64,000 nt of DNA from Actinomadura rifamycini DSM 43936 (lineage in GTDB: Bacteria > Actinomycetota > Actinomycetes > Streptosporangiales > Streptosporangiaceae). Position 1 is the first letter of the stretch; every line of letters starts with the position of its first letter. The stretch is from contig NZ_AULB01000030.1 of the NCBI RefSeq assembly GCF_000425065.1, positions 56,477 through 120,476 of the forward strand, in the 5' to 3' direction. Below are positions 24,487 through 34,046 of the stretch, one piece after another. The translations under genes and the position numbers were made by a program. The notes under the pieces were generated by a model. It saw only the letters and a list, made by a program, of their open reading frames with translations, had not been told where the DNA came from and made no database searches.

Positions 24487-25692
24487 TCAGGCACCGAACA
24501 GGTGCACGATCCAGTACACGACGGCCGCCACCAGGGCCGCCGCCGGCATCGTCAGGATCCACGCCGTGACGATGTTCCCGGCCACGCCCCACCGGACGGC
24601 CGACAGCCGCTTCGTGGCGCCCGCACCCATGATGCAGGACGTGATGGTGTGCGTCGTCGAGATTGGAGCGTGCCAGATGTAGGCGGTCGCGTAGAGGATC
24701 ACCGACGCGGTCGATTCCGCGGCGAACCCCTTGGGCGGGTCCAGCTCGATCACCTTGCGGCCCAGCGTCCGCATGATCCGCCAGCCGCCCGCGTACGTGC
24801 CGAGCGACAGCGCCCCCGCACAGGCCAGGATGACCCACAGCGGGACGCTCTGCCCGTCCGAGTGCCCGGTGGTGACCAGCGCGAGGACGATGATGCCCAT
24901 CGTCTTCTGCGCGTCCTGGAGGCCGTGCCCGAGCGCCATGGACGCCGCCGACAGCGACTGCGCGATGCGGAACCGGCGCCCGAGCCGCCCCGGGTTGGAC
25001 CGCCGGAAGATCCACAGGATCGCGACCATCACCAGGTAGGTCAGCCCGAACCCCGCCACCGGGGAGATCACCATCGGGAGCGCGACCTTGTCCACGACCG
25101 TGCTCCAGCTGACCGCGGACGCCGACGCGACGCCCGCGCCGACCACGCCGCCGATCAGCGCGTGCGAGGACGACGACGGCAGCCCGAAGTACCAGGTGAT
25201 CATGTTCCAGGTGATCGCGCCCAGCACGCCCGCGGCGACGACCGTCAGGCCGTGCAGGCCCGTCGGCGGGGTGATCACCTCGCTGACGGTCTTGGCGACC
25301 TCGACGCCGAGCAGCGCGCCGACCAGGTTCATGACGGCCGCCATCAGCAGCGCGGCGCGCGGCGTCAGCGCCCGCGTCGACACCGAGGTGGCGATCGCGT
25401 TGGCCGCGTCGTGGAACCCGTTGGTGTAGTCGAAGACCAGCGCGATGACCACGACCACGATGAGGACGGCCGTCTGCGCCTCCGACTGGAGGCCCACCGC
25501 GCCCGAGATGATCACGGCGAGCAGCCCGATGCCGAGCAGCGGCCAGAACCGGTCCGGCCCCCGCCGCGCCTGCTCCGCCAGCGACGGCTCGCCGCTCGGC
25601 GGCGTCGGCTCGGTCAGGACCGCGCCGACCTTCCCCCCGACGTCCCGGCCGGTGTCGCCGCCCCTGCCGGGCGGCTCCTCCGCAGTGCTCAT
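24487..25692 (-). CDS. pit: Inorganic phosphate transporter, PiT family
   Basis: A 401-aa polytopic protein with the two PiT signature repeats: DYTNGFHDAANAIATSVSTR near residue 90 and MALGHGLQDAQKTMGIIVLA in the second half, plus GLPSSSSHALIGG. It imports metal-phosphate by proton symport at low affinity. The ATG at 25692 overlaps the stop of the DUF47 gene (ATGA). The ~50-residue N-terminal extension is polar and variable. Confidence 0.95.
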   Translation of the reverse strand: MSTAEEPPGRGGDTGRDVGGKVGAVLTEPTPPSGEPSLAEQARRGPDRFWPLLGIGLLAVIISGAVGLQSEAQTAVLIVVVVIALVFDYTNGFHDAANAIATSVSTRALTPRAALLMAAVMNLVGALLGVEVAKTVSEVITPPTGLHGLTVVAAGVLGAITWNMITWYFGLPSSSSHALIGGVVGAGVASASAVSWSTVVDKVALPMVISPVAGFGLTYLVMVAILWIFRRSNPGRLGRRFRIAQSLSAASMALGHGLQDAQKTMGIIVLALVTTGHSDGQSVPLWVILACAGALSLGTYAGGWRIMRTLGRKVIELDPPKGFAAESTASVILYATAYIWHAPISTTHTITSCIMGAGATKRLSAVRWGVAGNIVTAWILTMPAAALVAAVVYWIVHLFGA

Positions 25693-26309
25693 GATTCCTT
25701 GACCGCGATGGTCTCGACCGTGTTGGCGACGTGCTCGAAGGCGTCCGCCGCCTCCTCGAGCCGGTCGATGACCTGCTTCATCTTCATGACCATGAGCGTG
25801 TCGTGACCGCCGTTGTTGAACAGGTGCGCCAGCAGCTTGCGGTAGACCTGGTCGCCCTGGTTCTCCAGCCGGTTGATCTCGATCCAGTACTCGTTGAGCT
25901 CCTTCATCGACCGCAGCCGCGGCATCGCCTCCGCGGTGAGCTCGGCGGCGCGCTCCAGGACCTCGACCATGTGGACGATCTCCTTGGGGAACTCGTCGAT
26001 CTTGTAGAGCACGACGAGGTCCGCGGCTTCTTCCATCTCGTCCATCACGTCGTCGAGCGTGGAAGCCAGCCGGTAGATGTCCTCCCGGTCGAAGGGGGTG
26101 ATGAACGTTTCGTTGAGCCGGCGCATGATGGCGTGAGTCGACTCGTCGCACGCGTGCTCGCATGCGCGCATCTTCTCCGCGATCGCCGGCCGGTCGGCGC
26201 CGTCGCTGATGAGCTCCACGAGCAGCCTGGCACCGGTGACCAGGTTGTTCGCCGAGTCGGCGAACATGTCGTAGAAGCTGTCCTCACGCGGCGTGAGACG
26301 CAAGCGCAC
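25689..26309 (-). CDS. DUF47 (PhoU-like) Pit accessory protein
   Basis: A 206-aa all-helical protein: LTPREDSFYDMFADSANNL at the start, TFITPFDREDIYRLASTLDDVMDEM in the middle, ending HVANTVETIAVKES. The repeated acidic D/E-rich helices are the PhoU-type metal-binding surface. These proteins act with PiT carriers, to which the gene is coupled by ATGA. GTG start at 26309 with AGGAGAAC upstream; longer frames upstream lack support. Confidence 0.92.
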   Translation of the reverse strand: MRLRLTPREDSFYDMFADSANNLVTGARLLVELISDGADRPAIAEKMRACEHACDESTHAIMRRLNETFITPFDREDIYRLASTLDDVMDEMEEAADLVVLYKIDEFPKEIVHMVEVLERAAELTAEAMPRLRSMKELNEYWIEINRLENQGDQVYRKLLAHLFNNGGHDTLMVMKMKQVIDRLEEAADAFEHVANTVETIAVKES

Positions 26310-26657
26310 GTCGTTCTCCTGATGTGCCGGAACAGTCCGCAGAGGATCGTAGGCGCAACCAGCCGTAAAAAGAACCTTTGCCCCAGCTTCGGCTGATGTT
26401 CCCCAACCCTCTTCCCTATAAGACTGCCCTAGGCGGTGAGTCGCATACTTGCCGGGATGCCCTGAAGGGTGTGGCCCGCCGGACGCATCTGCGTCCCTGC
26501 GGCCGTCCCCCGCGAACGCCGAGGTGACATTGGTTACAGCCGCCGCTCGCTCCCCCGGCGGCACGCCCGTCCGGCCGTGGCGGACGGCGCCCCGGACGGC
26601 CCGCGGGCCAGGCGCGCGCGGTCCGGTGCGGCGGGCGTGCCGGACGCCGAAAAAAGA
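26310..26657. other. Intergenic region upstream of the DUF47-pit operon
   Basis: About 350 bp without a supported gene. A -10-like TACGAT (minus strand, 26351-26346) lies 37 nt before the DUF47 start. No convincing PHO box is seen here, unlike pstS. Confidence 0.5.
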
Positions 26658-26690
26658 GACCGGGGGCGCCCCTCGCGGGCGTCCCCGGTC
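26658..26690 (-). terminator. Canonical rho-independent terminator
   Basis: A 14-bp stem with one G-T pair (26658-26671 with 26677-26690) is followed on the minus strand by CTCTTTTTTC, 17 nt after the stop at 26707. It is one of the few in the window with a real T-run. Confidence 0.9.
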
Positions 26691-26706
26691 ACGGACCGTT
26701 GTTCGG

Positions 26707-26892
26707 CTAATCCTGCGGTGTCAGCTCGCGACGACCGGCGTCGCCGGGACCCAGCCCGAGCACCATGTCGATCTCGGCGTTGGTCAGCGGCTCCTTCGCC
26801 GCCGCCACCGCGCTCAGCATCTCGGCATAGAGTTCGATCTCGTCCAGCGCAACGCGGTCGTGGACGCGCAGATCGAGGTCGTGCCGGCGCAC
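26707..26892 (-). CDS. Small conserved actinobacterial protein, unknown function
   Basis: A 61-aa protein from the GTG at 26892, chosen because GGGAGGTGG lies 7-8 nt upstream; a longer frame to 27024 lacks a ribosome binding site. The core VHDRVALDEIELYAEMLSAV followed by PLTNAEIDMVLGL is one helical unit plus a short HTH-like segment, seen in small proteins of many actinomycetes. It ends at a strong terminator. No function is known to me. Confidence 0.65.
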   Translation of the reverse strand: MRRHDLDLRVHDRVALDEIELYAEMLSAVAAAKEPLTNAEIDMVLGLGPGDAGRRELTPQD

Positions 26893-27064
26893 CGCGTCCA
26901 CCTCCCGGTTTCGTTCCCCGCACCCCGCGTTCGAGGCTACGCGGATGGCCCCGCGACGCACATGACCCAAGAGGGCCATTCGCGGGCCACTCCCCCCGGT
27001 GGTCTTCCCGGGTGACCCCCGCATGATGCGCGCCGCCCGCCGCGAACTCGCGGCGCCGCCCCGC

Positions 27065-30000
27065 TCAGCCGTTCCGGAAGTCGCCCATCATCTGCTCCAG
27101 CGGCGACTCCGGCAGGTCCCGCGCGGTCAGCCGCGACACCGTCGCCGCGTTCACGTCCGCGCCCGCCAGCCGCGCCGCCTGCCGCGCCACCGTCTGCTCG
27201 AACAGCGCCCGCACCGTCCGGGCGTAGGCGAACGCCGGGTCGTCCCGCATCCGCTCCAGCCGCGTCAGCACCTCGACCTTCAGCTCCTCGTCGAGCATGT
27301 ACAGGTCGCGTTCGGCGTACGACTGGAACAGCCGCATCAGGTCGCGGTCGCCCATCCCGGTGAACTCCAGCGTCCGGCCGAACTCCGCGCGGAACGCCGG
27401 ATGGCCCGCCAGGAACCGCTCCGTCTCGTCCTTCGGCCCCGAGCACACCACCAGGAACCGGCCGCGCCGCTCCGCCATCTCCCGCAGCAGCTCCCGCACC
27501 ACCGCCGGGGACCGCCCCAGCAGGTGCGCCTCCTGGATCAGCAGCACGCCCCCGAGCGCCTGCTCCACCATCCCGGTCACGCGGCGCCGCACGTCCGCGT
27601 CGTCCCGTCCCGCCAGATGCACCGGACGGCACCCCACCACATGCCCCGACCCGAGCCGGCCCAGCGCCGCGTAGATGCCGCCGAGCAGGCCCGCGACCGT
27701 CGTCTTGCCCGTCCCGGACGGCCCCGTGAACAGCAGGTTCCGCGCGCCCGGCGTCGGCACCCCGTGCCGCTCCCGGTCCGCCGCGACCTGCGCCTCCTCC
27801 GCGAGCTCCCGCACCGCCGCCTTCACGTCCGCGAGGCCCGTCAGCTCGTCCAGCCGCGCCAGGTGGACGCCGATGTCGCCCGGCGGCCGCAGCGCCGGCT
27901 CGATGCCCTCCGCGACCCCCTCCAGGTCGTCCGGCGTCAGGACGAGCCGGTCGTGCGACGCCCCCGCCCGCTGCATGTTCCGCCGGCACGCCTGATCCAG
28001 GTACGTCTCGACGAGCCGCGCGTTCACGAGGTCCCCCGGCCCGCGCAGCCGCTCCAGGTCGGCCCGCGCCCGCTCGAGCGCCTCCGCCCCGACCGTCACC
28101 CGCCGCTCCTCCGCGAGCAGGTGCAGCAGCGTCATCCGGTTGTCGACGTCCGCGAAGTCCGGCATCCGGTGCACGCGGAACGCCTGCACCAGCTTGGGGT
28201 GGTCCTGCAGCAGCCGCTTGTACGCGCGGGGCTCGCACGTCGCCACCACCGGCGTCGTGTTCACCGGGTCCCGGCGGGCCCGCCGCACCGCCCCCGCCGC
28301 CGCGTGCGGATCCGCCGCCTCGGTGATCGCCGCGCCGAGCCGCTCGAACAGGATCACCGGCCCCGGCTCCGCGAGGAGCCGCCCGAGCCGCTCGTCCGGC
28401 GCGTCCCGCACGTCCTCGGCGTCGTGCGCCCGGACCGTCCCGTCCCCGATCCCGCCGTCGCGCAGCGTCAGCGCGATCAACCGGGCGAGCCGCCGCTGCC
28501 CCGAGTGCGGAGCCCCCACCAGCAGCACGCCCGGCGTGCCCGACCGGATCGAGCTCGGCGCCCCGTCCACCCGGGTCTCCTCGAAGCCCGCGCCCGCGGG
28601 CGCCGTCAGCTCCACCGCCTGCTGCCGCAGCTCGTCGAGCAGCACCGCCGTGTCGTGGCCGCCCGACACGTACGCGATGCCGAACCGCTCCATCGCCCGC
28701 CGCTCGCTCCGATCGCGCGGCGGCGGGATCTCGTGGACGGGCGTCTCGGGGGACGGCGTGTCGTCCAGGAAGTCGAAGTTCCCGACCATCGTCTCCGACA
28801 TGACCCGCGTGCCCGGGCCACTCGCGTCGGGCGCCGTGGCCTCGTCGTCCATGCCGCCGGGTCCGAGCACCCGCGTCCCCGGCGGCCGTCCCGGCGCACC
28901 GGGCCCGCCCTCCACCCGGGTCGAGCGCGGATCGAACCCGCCCGGCGGGACCGCCTGGCCGTACCCCGCGTACGGCGCGGCGTTCGCGTCGTCCTCACCG
29001 GGCCACCCGATGCCCGGGGCCGCCGAGCCCGCGGGCCCGCCGCGCGGGGCGTCCTGGTCCTCTCCGGGCCACCCGGTCCCCGGCGGCGGCTGCGCGCCCG
29101 CCGGCTCCTCCCCGGGCCACGGGTGCCGCCCCGCGGCCGCACCGGACGGCCGGAACCCCAACTCCGTGTAAGGCGGCGCGGCCGACTCGTCCCCCGCCGC
29201 GTCCTCCCCGGGCCACGCGGGCCCCTGCGCCGCACCCGCGCCGCCCGGCCCGGACGGCCCACCGGGCCCCGGAGGCGGAGGCTGCGCGCTCCGCACCGCG
29301 GCCGCGTCCTCCCCGGGCCACCCGGGCCCCTGCGGCCCGCCTGCGGCCCCACCCGGCCGTCCCGGCCCCGGCGGCGGAGGCTGCGCCCCCGGTCCCGGCA
29401 TCGCCGCACCGGACGGCTGGAAGCCCAACTCGGTGTACGGCGGTGCTGCCGCCTCCCCCGGCCCGTCCCCCGCACTCCCGACGTCCCCACCGGCCGGCCC
29501 CCCGGCCGCCGCAGCCGCCGCACCGCTCGCGCCCCAACCGCCCGCAGGCCCGTCAGCCGCGCCGCTCGCGCCCTGCCCAGCACCACGCCCGTCCGGCCCA
29601 ACACCCGGCATCCCGGACGCGGCAGCAGCCGGATCCCCAGCGCCCCAACCGCCCCCGGGCCCGTCAGTCGCGCCGCTCGCGCCCCAACCGCCCCCGGGCC
29701 CTCCAGCTCCAGCACCCGGCATCCCGGACGCCGCAGCGGCCGCGTCACCCGGGCCCCAACCGGCCCCAGGCCCGTCAGCCCCACCGTCCGGCCCAACGCC
29801 CGGCATCCCGGACGCGGCAGCGGCCGCGCCGCCGGGACCCCAACCGGCCGCGGGCCCTTCAGGCCCAGCGCCCGGCATCCCGGCACCGGCCGGACCACCC
29901 GGGCCCCAACCGCCCTCGGGCCCATCCGACCCGGCAGGCGGCATCCCGGACGCGGCGGCAGCCGAACCGCTCGCGCCCCGTCCAGCACCACGCCCGCCCG

Positions 30001-32131
30001 AACCAACGCCCGGCATCCCGGACGCGGCAGCAGCCGGATCGCCAGCACCCCAACCGCCCCCGGGCCCTCCAGCTCCAGCACCCGACATCCCGGCCGCCGC
30101 AGCGGCCGCGTCACCCGGGCCCCAACCGGCTCCAGGCCCGTCAGCCCCACCGCCCGGCGGAACACCCGGCATCCCGGACGCGGCAGCGGCCGGATCGCTT
30201 GCGCCCCAACCGGCTCCAGGCCCGTCGGCCGCAGCGCCCGGCGCCCCGGACGCCGCGGCGGCCGCACCGCCGGGGGCCCAACCGGCCCCAGGGCCCTCCG
30301 GGCCGCCGCCGCCCGGCGGGATGCCCGGCATGCCGGACGCCGCGGCGGCCGCATCACCCGGGACCCAAGCGGCCCCGGGGCCGTCCGGGCCGGGGGCCGC
30401 GGAGGCGGCCGGGGTTCGGGCGCCGTGCGGGGGCGGGACGTTCGGGTTCTCGTTCGGGGCCGACCAGCCGCCGGGGGCGGCGGGGCCGCCGCCGGGCGGG
30501 GGGACGGCGGACGGGCCGAAGCCCAGTTCGGTGTACGGGGGCGCGGCGTCGTCGCGGTCCTCCGCGGGGCCCTCCCAGGCGCGTCCGGCCGGGGGCTGGA
30601 CGAACGGGCGGTCGGGCTGGGCGGGGTCCGGCGGGACCGGGGCGGCGCCGGGGGCCAGGCCGGGCTGGCTCTGCATCGCGGACGCCGGGGGCGGCATCGC
30701 GGGGCGCGGCGTGGACGTGTGGGTGGGCGACTGCGCGGTGGCGCGGGCCCGGTTGCGGCCGATGATCCCGGCGACGACGGCGGTGGGGACGGGGAAGCCG
30801 CGGGGGCGCGCGGGCATGCCGCCGAGGCGGCACCAGGCGAGGTCGACCTCGTACATGGCGGCGAGGAGGGCCTCGGCGCCGGGGCCGGACCCGGCGGCGG
30901 ACCGGAGCGGTTCGGGGAGGCGCATGTCGTCGGGCCACAGCCGGCGCAGCGGGTGGCCCTGCTGGTCGGTGACGGCCTGCACCGTGTAGCGGATCTCCGG
31001 GTCCAGCCAGGGGACGATCGAGCCCGCGACGTCGCGCCGGACGACGGCGAGGTCGGCGGCCAGCAGCGCGGCGGCGACGAGGCGGGGCTCGATGTAGGCG
31101 GGGTCGGCGGGGTCGCCGGAGAGGTCGGCGATGACCTCGGACAGCGTGTAGAACACGTGCCGCAGGTCGTCGCCGGGCGAGCTCTCGTTGCGCAGCGCGG
31201 GCACGAGGTTCGGCGGGCAGCGGGTGAGCCACTGCTGGGCGATGGCCTGGTCGCCGTACGGGAGCGCGTCGTAGTCGACGGTCGGGTTCGCGAGGGTCGT
31301 GCCGAGGATCGCGAGCAGCGCGTCGGCCCGGGTCTGGAACCGGACGTCCTCGCGCAGGGCGTTCGCGACCGCCCACATGGTGCGGAGGACGACGACGGCG
31401 GCGTCCACGCGGCTCGCGCGGAGCCGTTCGGCGTACAGGCCGACGAGGGACTCGAGGGTCGGCGGGGTCAGCCAGCGGGGGCCGTCGACGTCGGGCAGCG
31501 GGGCCGCCCGGTAGGGCTTCCACAGGTCGAGCATCTGCGCGTCGAGCCGGGAGTCGAAGGCGGGCGCGGGCGCGCACCACAGCATGACGCCCCACGCGGC
31601 GACGACGGTGGACGGCGTCTCGGGCGTGAACTGCGACCACCAGTGCGGGTACTCGGACGCGGTCAGCGCGGCGGCGGACTGGACGGTCGCGGCGACGCGG
31701 GACGTCAGGTCGGTCGCGAAGCCGCGGCCGACGAACGGGAGCCCGGCGGGCGGGTCGTAGGCGAAGTCGGGTCCGGCGGGGACGACGTGCGGGGGCAGGT
31801 CGGGGACGCGCCCGCCGCCCTGCCGCGCGGGCCGCGCGGCCATCCGGACGGCGGGGGTGCGCGGCGGCGGGCACAGGTACCACTGCCCGTCGGACGGGTG
31901 CAGCCGGTACCAGCGCGCCCAGGCGCCGAACAGCCACCACGTCCCGTCGGGCAGCACGAGCATGCGGCCGCCGATCGAGTGCTGCCGCTGCTGCGGCGGC
32001 GCCGACGGCCACCATGCCGCGGCCACCATCGCCCGCGTGTCGCGCTCGGCCTCCGTGAACGGATCAGACCCCCGCAGGGGGCTGGGCGGCGGAGCACTGC
32101 CATAGCCCGGTCCCCACACCACGCCCGTCAT
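27065..32131 (-). CDS. Giant EccA/CbbX-like AAA+ protein with disordered linker
   Basis: A 1688-aa protein. The N-terminal ~455 residues are a helical domain with no catalytic motif (WWLFGAWARWYRLHPSDGQW near 65-85). Residues ~457-1100 are a Gly/Ala/Pro linker with about twelve 25-aa repeats. Then come two AAA+ modules: the first has a broken P-loop, GAPHSGQRR (~1204), lacking the Lys and Ser/Thr; the second has an intact GPSGTGKTT (~1468), a Walker B-like strand LLIQEAHLL and Arg-rich sensor regions, similar to CbbX and EccA. EccA proteins are cytosolic ATPases that act on ESX substrates or chaperones. It is about 15 kb from the ESX genes, so the link is an inference. Confidence 0.75.
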   Translation of the reverse strand: MTGVVWGPGYGSAPPPSPLRGSDPFTEAERDTRAMVAAAWWPSAPPQQRQHSIGGRMLVLPDGTWWLFGAWARWYRLHPSDGQWYLCPPPRTPAVRMAARPARQGGGRVPDLPPHVVPAGPDFAYDPPAGLPFVGRGFATDLTSRVAATVQSAAALTASEYPHWWSQFTPETPSTVVAAWGVMLWCAPAPAFDSRLDAQMLDLWKPYRAAPLPDVDGPRWLTPPTLESLVGLYAERLRASRVDAAVVVLRTMWAVANALREDVRFQTRADALLAILGTTLANPTVDYDALPYGDQAIAQQWLTRCPPNLVPALRNESSPGDDLRHVFYTLSEVIADLSGDPADPAYIEPRLVAAALLAADLAVVRRDVAGSIVPWLDPEIRYTVQAVTDQQGHPLRRLWPDDMRLPEPLRSAAGSGPGAEALLAAMYEVDLAWCRLGGMPARPRGFPVPTAVVAGIIGRNRARATAQSPTHTSTPRPAMPPPASAMQSQPGLAPGAAPVPPDPAQPDRPFVQPPAGRAWEGPAEDRDDAAPPYTELGFGPSAVPPPGGGPAAPGGWSAPNENPNVPPPHGARTPAASAAPGPDGPGAAWVPGDAAAAASGMPGIPPGGGGPEGPGAGWAPGGAAAAASGAPGAAADGPGAGWGASDPAAAASGMPGVPPGGGADGPGAGWGPGDAAAAAAGMSGAGAGGPGGGWGAGDPAAAASGMPGVGSGGRGAGRGASGSAAAASGMPPAGSDGPEGGWGPGGPAGAGMPGAGPEGPAAGWGPGGAAAAASGMPGVGPDGGADGPGAGWGPGDAAAAASGMPGAGAGGPGGGWGASGATDGPGGGWGAGDPAAAASGMPGVGPDGRGAGQGASGAADGPAGGWGASGAAAAAAGGPAGGDVGSAGDGPGEAAAPPYTELGFQPSGAAMPGPGAQPPPPGPGRPGGAAGGPQGPGWPGEDAAAVRSAQPPPPGPGGPSGPGGAGAAQGPAWPGEDAAGDESAAPPYTELGFRPSGAAAGRHPWPGEEPAGAQPPPGTGWPGEDQDAPRGGPAGSAAPGIGWPGEDDANAAPYAGYGQAVPPGGFDPRSTRVEGGPGAPGRPPGTRVLGPGGMDDEATAPDASGPGTRVMSETMVGNFDFLDDTPSPETPVHEIPPPRDRSERRAMERFGIAYVSGGHDTAVLLDELRQQAVELTAPAGAGFEETRVDGAPSSIRSGTPGVLLVGAPHSGQRRLARLIALTLRDGGIGDGTVRAHDAEDVRDAPDERLGRLLAEPGPVILFERLGAAITEAADPHAAAGAVRRARRDPVNTTPVVATCEPRAYKRLLQDHPKLVQAFRVHRMPDFADVDNRMTLLHLLAEERRVTVGAEALERARADLERLRGPGDLVNARLVETYLDQACRRNMQRAGASHDRLVLTPDDLEGVAEGIEPALRPPGDIGVHLARLDELTGLADVKAAVRELAEEAQVAADRERHGVPTPGARNLLFTGPSGTGKTTVAGLLGGIYAALGRLGSGHVVGCRPVHLAGRDDADVRRRVTGMVEQALGGVLLIQEAHLLGRSPAVVRELLREMAERRGRFLVVCSGPKDETERFLAGHPAFRAEFGRTLEFTGMGDRDLMRLFQSYAERDLYMLDEELKVEVLTRLERMRDDPAFAYARTVRALFEQTVARQAARLAGADVNAATVSRLTARDLPESPLEQMMGDFRNG
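29435..30375. repeat. Imperfect tandem repeats in the linker of the giant ATPase
   Basis: About twelve degenerate ~75-bp units encode the pattern GPGAGWGPGDAAAAASGMPG. They are in frame and differ from each other, so they are an old expansion. Confidence 0.8.
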
Positions 32132-32155
32132 CGTAGTCAGCCGGGCGGCGGCGGG

Positions 32156-32683
32156 TCACTCGATCCAGGTCGCGGTGGTGCGGTGCTGCCGCGCCTTGCG
32201 GACGTAGATGTCCGGTGTGTGCTCGAGGACGAGCCGGTCGTCGTCGCGGAGTTCGCGGACGACCTTGCCGGGCGTGCCCGCGACGAGCACCCCGGACGGG
32301 ATGGTCTTGCCGGGCGGCACGAGGGCCCCGGCGGCGACGAGGGTGCCCGCGCCGATGCGGGCGCCGTTCAGGACGATCGCGCCGATGCCGATCAGCGAGC
32401 CCGTCTCGACGTGCGCGCCGTGCACCATCGCCTTGTGCCCGAGGCTGACCCGGTCTTCGAGGACGGCGGGCATGCCGGGGTCGGCGTGCAGGCAGCAGAG
32501 GTCCTGGATGTTGCATTCGTCGCCGACGACGATCTCCTCGTCGTCGCCGCGCAGCACGGACCCGTACCAGACGTTCGCCGCGCGCCCCAGCTTCACCCGT
32601 CCGACGACGACGGCGCCGGGCGCCACCCACGCGTCCGGGTGGATGTCCGGACGGTCGGTCCCCAGTGATCCCACGTAGCTCAT
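32156..32683 (-). CDS. Gamma-class carbonic anhydrase-like hexapeptide protein
   Basis: A 175-aa left-handed beta-helix protein with hexapeptide repeats (VVVGRVKLG, NVWYGSVLRGD, TGSLIGIGAIVLNGARIG). Metal-binding His residues are seen in LHADPG and SLGHKAMVHGA. Gamma carbonic anhydrase family proteins include PaaY and YrdA types, whose activity varies. The ATG at 32683 has TAGCAT 8 nt upstream and no ribosome binding site. Confidence 0.9.
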   Translation of the reverse strand: MSYVGSLGTDRPDIHPDAWVAPGAVVVGRVKLGRAANVWYGSVLRGDDEEIVVGDECNIQDLCCLHADPGMPAVLEDRVSLGHKAMVHGAHVETGSLIGIGAIVLNGARIGAGTLVAAGALVPPGKTIPSGVLVAGTPGKVVRELRDDDRLVLEHTPDIYVRKARQHRTTATWIE

Positions 32684-32691
32684 GGGGCCCG

Positions 32692-32697
32692 ATGCTA
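32692..32697 (-). promoter_or_regulatory. -10 element TAGCAT, leaderless start at 32683
   Basis: Eight nt separate the hexamer from the ATG. Confidence 0.5.
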
Positions 32698-32956
32698 GGC
32701 GGCGCCGTCCACAGGGCTGTGGACGGCCTCGCGACACGGGCCCGCGGTGGGGCGAGATTTTCCTATAGATCAGGTAGTTTGTCGGGCCTACCCGGACGAA
32801 GAAACGGCAGCAAGAGCGGCGTTCCGGTTGCGCGCACCCGTGGTACCGGACGAGAGTCGAACCTGACGTTTCCACCGCGGGCCCGCTCCACCGGCGGGTG
32901 AGGATGCATCCGACCCTGACGGGGTGATACCCCCGCCAACGACCCCCCAAGGCATC
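32698..32956. other. Intergenic region before the DivIVA-like gene
   Basis: About 260 bp, AT-richer than its surroundings at 32755-32785, where TATAGAT (32764-32770) and TAGTTT (32775-32780) are -10 candidates for the plus-strand gene. Nothing else is recognised. Confidence 0.45.
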
Positions 32957-34039
32957 ATGAGCAACGAAGCCGAAATCCTGCCGAATCTCCTCAAAGACGA
33001 GCAATTCGAGATCGTCATGCGCGGCTACAACCGCCGCCAGGTCGACGACTACATCGCCCGTGCCCACCAGAAGCACCGCGAGCTCGAGGCGCGGCTGGCG
33101 CGGGCGCAGGACGACGCCGAACGCATCCGCCGCGAGATGGCCGAGCTGCGCGAGGCGCGCAAGCCGACCGGGGACGACCTGTCCGACCGGCTCCGGCAGA
33201 TCATCAATCTCGCCGAGGACGAGGCGCAGGACAAGATCGCCCAGGCGGAGGCCAAGGGGGAGGAGATCCGCGAGGACGCCGAGCAGGAGTCCAAGCGGAT
33301 CCTCGACGACGCCCGCGGGCACGCGGAGAAGAACCTCGCGACCGCGCAGCAGAAGGCCGAGCAGGTGCTGGGGGCGGCCGAGAAGGAGGCCGACCGGGTG
33401 CTGTCGTCGGCGCAGCAGGAGGCCGAGCAGACGGTGACGACCGCGCGGGTCGAGGCGGAGCGCACCCTCACCACCGCCGAGCGCCGCGCCGGGGTCATCA
33501 ACGACGGCGCCACGCAGCGGCTCAACGCGCTGACCAAGAACCACACGCAGGCGCTCCAGCGGCTCACCGAGATCAGCGAGACCCTGCACCGGCTGCTGAC
33601 CGCCGAGAACGAGGCGGGACCGCTGGAGAAGATGGTCGAGGACGCCGTCAAGCAGTCGTCCGCGCCGCGCAAGCAGGCCCCGGCCGCGGGCAAGGCGGCC
33701 AAGCCCGCCGACGCGCCGGCCGCCGAGCCGAAGCCGCGCCCCGCGCCCGCCGCCCCGGCCGCCCCCGCCGCCCCGGCGGCGCCGGAGGCCGCGCCCGCCG
33801 CCGCCAAGCCGGTGCCGCCCGCGCCGGCGGGCCCGGTCGCGCCGGACGCGCCGTCGGCCGCCGCCCAGTCGGCCCCCGCGAAGCCGCAGCCCGCGGTGCA
33901 CAAGCCCGGGCCCGAGGCGGCCGACGTCCCCGCGCCGCCGGTCGCGAAGCACGCGCGTCCGGCCGCGGAGCCCGGCCCGTCCCCCGCGGGGCACGGACCG
34001 GTGCCGCCGCAGCCGCGCGGCCCGCTCGACCCCGCCTGA
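32957..34039 (+). CDS. DivIVA-domain coiled-coil protein with Pro/Ala-rich tail
   Basis: A 360-aa protein. The N-terminal FEIVMRGYNRRQVDDYIARA (about 16-35) is the DivIVA/GpsB membrane-binding element. Residues ~36-220 are a continuous coiled coil rich in Glu, Ala, Gln and Arg (AEKEADRVLSSAQQEAEQ and similar repeats). The last ~130 residues are Pro/Ala-rich. Such proteins organise polar growth and the cytoskeleton in actinomycetes (DivIVA, Scy, FilP). The ATG at 32957 is preferred because the DivIVA motif then starts at the usual distance; a GTG at 32924 would add 11 residues. Confidence 0.85.
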   Translation: MSNEAEILPNLLKDEQFEIVMRGYNRRQVDDYIARAHQKHRELEARLARAQDDAERIRREMAELREARKPTGDDLSDRLRQIINLAEDEAQDKIAQAEAKGEEIREDAEQESKRILDDARGHAEKNLATAQQKAEQVLGAAEKEADRVLSSAQQEAEQTVTTARVEAERTLTTAERRAGVINDGATQRLNALTKNHTQALQRLTEISETLHRLLTAENEAGPLEKMVEDAVKQSSAPRKQAPAAGKAAKPADAPAAEPKPRPAPAAPAAPAAPAAPEAAPAAAKPVPPAPAGPVAPDAPSAAAQSAPAKPQPAVHKPGPEAADVPAPPVAKHARPAAEPGPSPAGHGPVPPQPRGPLDPA

Positions 34040-34046
34040 GGCGCGT

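Noticed and set aside
29435..30375. Plus-strand repeats considered as a separate Pro-rich surface protein gene
   Set aside because: They are the antisense of the ATPase linker; no start with ribosome binding site and no signal peptide.
26999..32668. An open plus-strand frame of 1889 codons opposite the giant ATPase
   Set aside because: Its translation is Arg/Pro/Gly-rich nonsense from antisense of a high-GC gene; the minus frame has clear domains and P-loop.
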